A stretch of DNA of 52,878 nt from Streptomyces sp. I05A-00742 (GTDB lineage Bacteria > Actinomycetota > Actinomycetes > Streptomycetales > Streptomycetaceae): positions 1 through 52,878 of the forward strand of contig NZ_JABETO010000039.1 of NCBI RefSeq assembly GCF_013055795.1, read 5' to 3'. The translations under genes and the position numbers were made by a program. This document shows positions 49,271 to 52,878 of this stretch, piece after piece. The notes under the pieces were generated by a model. That model had not been told where the DNA came from. It worked only from the letters and a program-made list of their open reading frames with translations, and made no database searches. Within the stretch, counting starts at the first letter, position 1. Each line of letters begins with the position of its first letter.

Positions 49271-51067
49271 CTACCCGTGATAAATCGCCTCGATCTCGTG
49301 CGCGAAATCCTTCGCCACAACATTCCGCTTCAGCTTCAGCGACGGCGTCACATGCCCCGACTCCTCCGTGAACTGCCCCGGCAGAATGCGGAACTTCCGT
49401 ACCGACTCCGCCTTGGACACCGCCGCGTTCCCGTCGTCGACGGCCTTCTGGACGTCGGCGAGGAGGTCGGGGTCGTCGGCGAGTTCGGCGGGGGTGAGGC
49501 CGGCGGGCTTGTGGTGGGATTCGAGCCAGCGGGGGAGGAAGTCCTCGTCGAGGGTGATGAGGGCGCCGACGAAGGGGCGGCCGTCGCCGACGACCATGCA
49601 TTCGGCGATGAGGGCGTGGGCGCGGATGCGGTCCTCGATGACGGCGGGGGCGACGTTCTTGCCGCCGGCGGTGACGAGGATTTCCTTTTTGCGGCCGGTG
49701 ATGCGGAGGTAGCCGTCCTCGTCGAGGGTGCCGAGGTCGCCGGTGTGGAACCAGCCGTCCTCCAGGGCCTCGGCGGTGGCCTTCTCGTTGTTCCAGTAGC
49801 CGGTGAAGAGGTGTTCGCCGTGGAGCAGGACCTCGCCGTCGTCGGCGATGCGGATCACTGAGCCGGGGAGCGGCTGGCCCACCGTGCCGATCTTGGGGCG
49901 GTCCCAGGGGTTGAAGGCGGTGGCGGCGCAGGACTCCGTCAGGCCGTAGCCCTCCAGGACGGTGAAGCCGATGCCGCGGTAGAAGTGGCCGAGGCGTTCG
50001 CCCAGCGGGGCGCCGCCGGAGATGGCGTGGGTGGCGCGGCCGCCGAGGACGGCGCGGAGCTTGCCGTAGACGAGCTTGTCGAAGACCTTGTGCTTGAGCT
50101 TCAGGCCGAAGGAGGGGCCGGACGGGGTGTCGAGCGCCCGGCTGTAGGCGATGGCGGTGTCCGCGGCCTTGTCGAAGATTTTGCCCTTGCCGTCCGCCTG
50201 GGCCTTGGCGCGGGCGCCGTTGTAGACCTTCTCGAAGACCCGGGGCACGCCGAGGATCAGGGACGGGCGGAAGCCCGCGAGGTCGTCGGTGAGGTTGCGG
50301 ATGTCGCTGACCATGCCCAGCCGGATGGGGGCCATCAGCGCGGCGACCTCGACCAGCCGTCCGAAGACGTGCGCGGCGGGGAGGAAGAGGAGCACGGAGG
50401 AGTCACCCGTGCGGAACAGCGGCTTCAGCCGCTCCACCGCGTTGCCGCACTCGGCGAAGAAGCTGCGGTGGGTGAGCACACAGCCCTTGGGGCGGCCGGT
50501 GGTGCCCGAGGTGTAGACGATGGTGGCGGGGGTGTCCGCGTCGGCCAGCGAGCTGCGCTCGTCGACTTCCTCGTCGGTCAGTCCCTCGCCCGCGGTGCGC
50601 AGGGCGTCCAGGGCGCCGTCCTCGATCTGCCAGATGTGCTTCAGCCCGGGCAGCGCGCCGCGGACGGACGCGACGGCCGCCTGGTGGGCGTCGGTCTCCA
50701 CGAGGCAGGCGACGGCGCCGGAGTCGCCGAGGATCCACTCGATCTGCTCGGGGGAGCTGGTCTCGTAGACGGGGACGGTGACGCCGCCCGCGCTCCAGAT
50801 GGCGAAGTCGAGCAGCGCCCACTCGTAGCGGGTGCGGGAGATCAGGCCGACCCGGTCGCCCGGCTTGATGCCCGAGGCCATCAGGCCCTTGGCGGCGGCG
50901 CGGACCTCGGCCAGGAACTCGACCGCGGTGACGTCCTGCCACTGGCCCCCGGTCTTGCGCCCTATGACCGCGACATCTGGGTGGAGCGAGGCGTTCCGGC
51001 GGATGAGATCCGTCAGGTTTCCGTCTGCTGGGACCTCGTAGAGGGCCGGAAGGCTGAACTCGCGCAA
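49271..51067 (-). CDS. Long-chain fatty acid--CoA ligase (FadD-like)
   Basis: 598 residues. I start at TTG 51065-51067 (MREFSLPALYEVPADGNLTD) because GAGGAG sits 8 nt upstream and family members begin this way; the longer ATG frame adds an Arg/Gly-rich stretch. ANL-superfamily motifs: TIVYTSGTTGRPKGCVLTHR, EGYGLTESCAATAFN, YWNNEKATAEALEDGWFHTG, DLGTLDEDGYLRITGRKKEI and LVTAGGKNVAP. It activates fatty acids through acyl-AMP to acyl-CoA in beta-oxidation or lipid synthesis. The C-terminal lysine for adenylation may be in the SLKLKRNVV end. Convergent with GT87. Confidence 0.95.
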   Translation of the reverse strand: MREFSLPALYEVPADGNLTDLIRRNASLHPDVAVIGRKTGGQWQDVTAVEFLAEVRAAAKGLMASGIKPGDRVGLISRTRYEWALLDFAIWSAGGVTVPVYETSSPEQIEWILGDSGAVACLVETDAHQAAVASVRGALPGLKHIWQIEDGALDALRTAGEGLTDEEVDERSSLADADTPATIVYTSGTTGRPKGCVLTHRSFFAECGNAVERLKPLFRTGDSSVLLFLPAAHVFGRLVEVAALMAPIRLGMVSDIRNLTDDLAGFRPSLILGVPRVFEKVYNGARAKAQADGKGKIFDKAADTAIAYSRALDTPSGPSFGLKLKHKVFDKLVYGKLRAVLGGRATHAISGGAPLGERLGHFYRGIGFTVLEGYGLTESCAATAFNPWDRPKIGTVGQPLPGSVIRIADDGEVLLHGEHLFTGYWNNEKATAEALEDGWFHTGDLGTLDEDGYLRITGRKKEILVTAGGKNVAPAVIEDRIRAHALIAECMVVGDGRPFVGALITLDEDFLPRWLESHHKPAGLTPAELADDPDLLADVQKAVDDGNAAVSKAESVRKFRILPGQFTEESGHVTPSLKLKRNVVAKDFAHEIEAIYHG

Positions 51068-51320
51068 GACTGCTGCTCCTCGTCGGGCGCCGGCGCCGCC
51101 GCGTCGTCGAGGGGCGCTGCGTCGGCTGCGGTTCATGTGTGCGGGCAGGGTGAAGGACGGCCCGGACGTTACCCACCAGTACAGCTTTCGAATAGAGGGT
51201 CACGCCCAGATGTTCTGTGCGTCACATGCCTCGGGACCGCTCCCGGCACCCTAGCCGCTCCCTCCGGTGACCCGGAAGTAACCGCAGGTCGGGGCCCTTC
51301 CGCCGGGCCGGGCCGCGACC

Positions 51321-51326
51321 TAGGGT
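51321..51326 (+). promoter_or_regulatory. Candidate -10 for a leaderless metallophosphoesterase message
   Basis: TAGGGT lies 7 bp before the ATG at 51334 of the metallophosphoesterase gene, a distance that would start transcription at or near the A of ATG and make a leaderless mRNA. No ribosome-binding site is visible. Confidence 0.5.
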
Positions 51327-51333
51327 GCTACTC

Positions 51334-52122
51334 ATGCGTGGTACACGGGTCAGGCGGGGCACCAGGGTTCATGTGGTCAGCGATGTGCACGGCAATGCCC
51401 GGGATCTGGCCCGTGCGGGTGACGGGGCCGACGCCCTCGTCTGTCTGGGCGACCTCGTGCTCTTCCTCGACTACGCCGACCACTCGCGCGGCATCTTCCC
51501 CGACCTGTTCGGCACGGAGAACGCCGACCGCCTCGTCGAGCTGCGCACGGCACGCCGCTTCGAGGAGGCCAGGGAGTTCGGGCGGCGGCTCTGGGACGGC
51601 ATCGACCGCAGCGCCGCCGTCGAACAGGCGGTCCGGAAGCAGTACGCCGAACTCTTCGCCGCCTTCCCCACTCCGACCTACGCCACCTACGGCAACGTCG
51701 ACCTCCCGCCGCTGTGGCCGGAATACGCCCGCCCCGGCACCACCGTCCTGGACGGCGAGCGCGTCGAGATCGGGGGGCGCGTCTTCGGCTTCGTCGGAGG
51801 TGGCCTGCGGACGCCCATGCGCACCCCCTACGAGATCGACGACGACGTCTACGCCGCCAAGGTCGAGGCGCTCGGCGAGGTCGACGTGCTCTGCTCCCAC
51901 ATCCCGCCCGACCTGCCCGAACTCTGCTACGACACGGTCGCCCGCCGCTTCGAGCGCGGCAGCTCCGCCCTGCTGGAGGCGATCCGGGCCACCCGCCCCC
52001 GGTACGCGCTCTTCGGCCACGTCCACCAGCCCCTGGCCCGCCGGATGCGCGTCGGCGTGACCGAATGCGTCAACGTAGGGCACTTCGCCTCCACCGGTAC
52101 ACCCTGGGCCATGGAGTGGTGA
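51334..52122 (+). CDS. Metallophosphoesterase (calcineurin-like)
   Basis: 262 residues from ATG 51334 (MRGTRVRRGTRVHVVSDVHG). The five dinuclear-metal blocks are present: DVHGN (Asp17, His19), CLGDLVLFLDYAD, TYGNVDLPPLW (Asn, His-type block with YGNVD), CSHIPPD and FGHVHQPLA. The insertion between GDLVLF and YGNVD is helical and acidic. It should hydrolyse phosphoesters such as nucleotides or phosphoproteins; the substrate is unknown. It is 75 bp before the SRPBCC gene on the same strand. Confidence 0.93.
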   Translation: MRGTRVRRGTRVHVVSDVHGNARDLARAGDGADALVCLGDLVLFLDYADHSRGIFPDLFGTENADRLVELRTARRFEEAREFGRRLWDGIDRSAAVEQAVRKQYAELFAAFPTPTYATYGNVDLPPLWPEYARPGTTVLDGERVEIGGRVFGFVGGGLRTPMRTPYEIDDDVYAAKVEALGEVDVLCSHIPPDLPELCYDTVARRFERGSSALLEAIRATRPRYALFGHVHQPLARRMRVGVTECVNVGHFASTGTPWAMEW

Positions 52123-52196
52123 CGCACCGCGGGAGGTAGCCTTCAGCGGCAGACAGCAGAGACAGGCGGCCGGACCGGCACGGAGGAGCCACACAG

Positions 52197-52646
52197 ATGG
52201 CGGAACACACCAGCTCGAGCATCACGATCGAGGCGACCCCCGCCGAGGTCATGGCGGTGATCGCCGACTTCGACCGCTACCCGGAATGGACCGGCGAGGT
52301 CAAGCAGGCCGAGGTGCTGGAGAAGGACGAGAAGGGCCGCGCCGCGAAGGTGCGCCTGGTGCTCGACGCGGGCGCGATCAAGGACGACCACACCCTCGCG
52401 TACAGCTGGCCGGACACGCACACCGTGTCCTGGTCCCTGGTCAAGTCGGCGATGCTGCGCCAGCTCGACGGCTCGTACAGCCTGGCGCCGCTGGAGGGCG
52501 GCCGACGGACCGAGGCCACCTACAAGCTCACCGTCGACGTCAAGATCCCGATGCTGGGGATGATCAAGCGCAAGGCGGAGAAGGTCATCATCGACCGCGC
52601 GCTCGCCGGCCTCAAGCAGCGCGTCGAGACCGTCGTCGCGTCCTGA
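52197..52646 (+). CDS. SRPBCC (START-like) small-molecule-binding protein
   Basis: 149 residues from ATG 52197 (MAEHTSSSITIEATPAEVMA), GGAGGAG upstream. Polyketide cyclase/dehydrase-type helix-grip fold with the usual opening VMAVIADFDRYPEWTGEVKQ and later RRTEATYKLTVDVKIP. It binds a hydrophobic ligand; no catalytic residue can be named. Close homologues stand next to ArsA-like ATPases and the same neighbour begins 78 bp downstream here. Confidence 0.9.
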   Translation: MAEHTSSSITIEATPAEVMAVIADFDRYPEWTGEVKQAEVLEKDEKGRAAKVRLVLDAGAIKDDHTLAYSWPDTHTVSWSLVKSAMLRQLDGSYSLAPLEGGRRTEATYKLTVDVKIPMLGMIKRKAEKVIIDRALAGLKQRVETVVAS

Positions 52647-52648
52647 GC

Positions 52649-52704
52649 GTCCTGACCTCGACGTCCTGACCCCGACGTCCTGACTCCGACGCCCTGATCC
52701 CGAC
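52649..52704. repeat. 14-bp tandem repeat, four copies
   Basis: Units GTCCTGACCTCGAC (52649-52662), GTCCTGACCCCGAC (52663-52676), GTCCTGACTCCGAC (52677-52690), GCCCTGATCCCGAC (52691-52704). Two bases after the stop of the SRPBCC gene. Every unit includes TGA; since 14 is not a multiple of 3, the TGAs cover all three frames. Confidence 0.85.
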
Positions 52705-52724
52705 CCCTGCCGGAGGCTCCACCC

Positions 52725-52878
52725 TTGCGTACGGTCCTCGTCACCGGTCCCGGCGGCGCGGGCCGCACCACCGTCGCCGCGGCGACCGCCCTCGCCGCGG
52801 CCCGCTCCGGGCGGCGCGTCCTGCTGCTCACCGCCGACCCCGGCCCCGCCCCCGACGCCGCGCTCGGCACCCCGCTCG
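52725..52878 (+). CDS. ArsA-like/anion-transporting ATPase (N-terminal fragment)
   Basis: Begins at TTG 52725 behind CGGAGG (52711-52716) and runs off the right edge after about 51 residues. The N-terminus MRTVLVTGPGGAGRTTVAAA is followed by TALAAARSGRRVLLLTADPG. This is the deviant Walker A of ArsA/MinD/Get3 ATPases, but the lysines of the typical GKGGVGKT are replaced: G-P-G-G-A-G-R-T-T, so nucleotide hydrolysis may be altered or lost. The other half of the active site lies outside the window. Confidence 0.8.
   Translation, partial: MRTVLVTGPGGAGRTTVAAATALAAARSGRRVLLLTADPGPAPDAALGTPL

Noticed and set aside
49985..52060. 691-residue plus-strand reading frame over the acyl-CoA ligase and metallophosphoesterase
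   Set aside because: Spans two convincing genes in other frames, with low-complexity Gly/Arg/Ala composition. A product of high GC.

Overview
The window is very GC-rich (strong G/C at third codon positions, GTG and TTG starts, GTGA/ATGA stop-start overlaps) and carries gene families typical of Streptomyces: the cta/qcr respiratory cluster with di-haem QcrC, a PspA/PspAA pair, XRE-DUF5753 plus DUF397 modules, a SAM-IV riboswitch and paired NlpC/P60 proteins. I read it as a chromosomal segment of a Streptomyces. I see no transposase, integrase, tRNA, rRNA or CRISPR array.

Layout. 0-6.4 kb: late cobalamin nucleotide-loop assembly (cobS partial, cobT, an MBL-cobU fusion), interrupted by membrane proteins including a DUF2156 aminoacyl-lipid-synthase-like protein coupled to a rhomboid-like protein. 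6.4-12 kb: a small conserved protein, a methyltransferase, a DUF3043 membrane protein, then pspA, pspAA and a NarL-type two-component system (envelope stress). 12-18.7 kb: nadA, an ErpA/IscA-type Fe-S carrier, two proteins of unknown function, a PfkB-family sugar/nucleoside kinase and a cysteine desulfurase fused to a TusA domain. 18.9-28.4 kb: aerobic respiration, ctaCDF, then ctaE-qcrCAB, with an L,D-transpeptidase lipoprotein and a degenerate receiver-domain protein between the halves. 28.4-34.2 kb: trpD, a class V aminotransferase under a SAM-IV riboswitch, a stand-alone Lrp/AsnC ligand domain coupled to a rhomboid protease, a zinc-ribbon protein and a coiled-coil NYN nuclease. 34.3-38.3 kb: two tandem secreted NlpC/P60 peptidases and a zinc-metallopeptidase-like lipoprotein.

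38.3-46.5 kb is the most accessory-looking part: a His-rich secreted protein, a lone type III polyketide synthase, a secreted ricin-type lectin, and a four-gene operon (XRE-DUF5753, two DUF397 paralogues, an APH-like phosphotransferase) divergent from two small proteins across a palindrome. A hypothetical protein and a TetR/quinone-oxidoreductase pair around a perfect 21-bp palindrome follow. 46.5-52.9 kb returns to conserved envelope and lipid genes: a PimB-like GT4 glycosyltransferase, a GT87 membrane mannosyltransferase, a long-chain acyl-CoA ligase, a metallophosphoesterase, an SRPBCC protein and the start of an ArsA-like ATPase.

Two window-wide patterns stand out. A nested inverted repeat occurs five times (about 4.97, 12.0, 17.1, 31.25 and 49.07 kb), four times exactly between convergent genes. 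The 3' ends of several genes abutting these repeats change abruptly from C-ending to G/T-ending codons. Many start sites were moved from the longest reading frame on the basis of ribosome-binding sites, stop-start coupling and family lengths; this is stated per gene.
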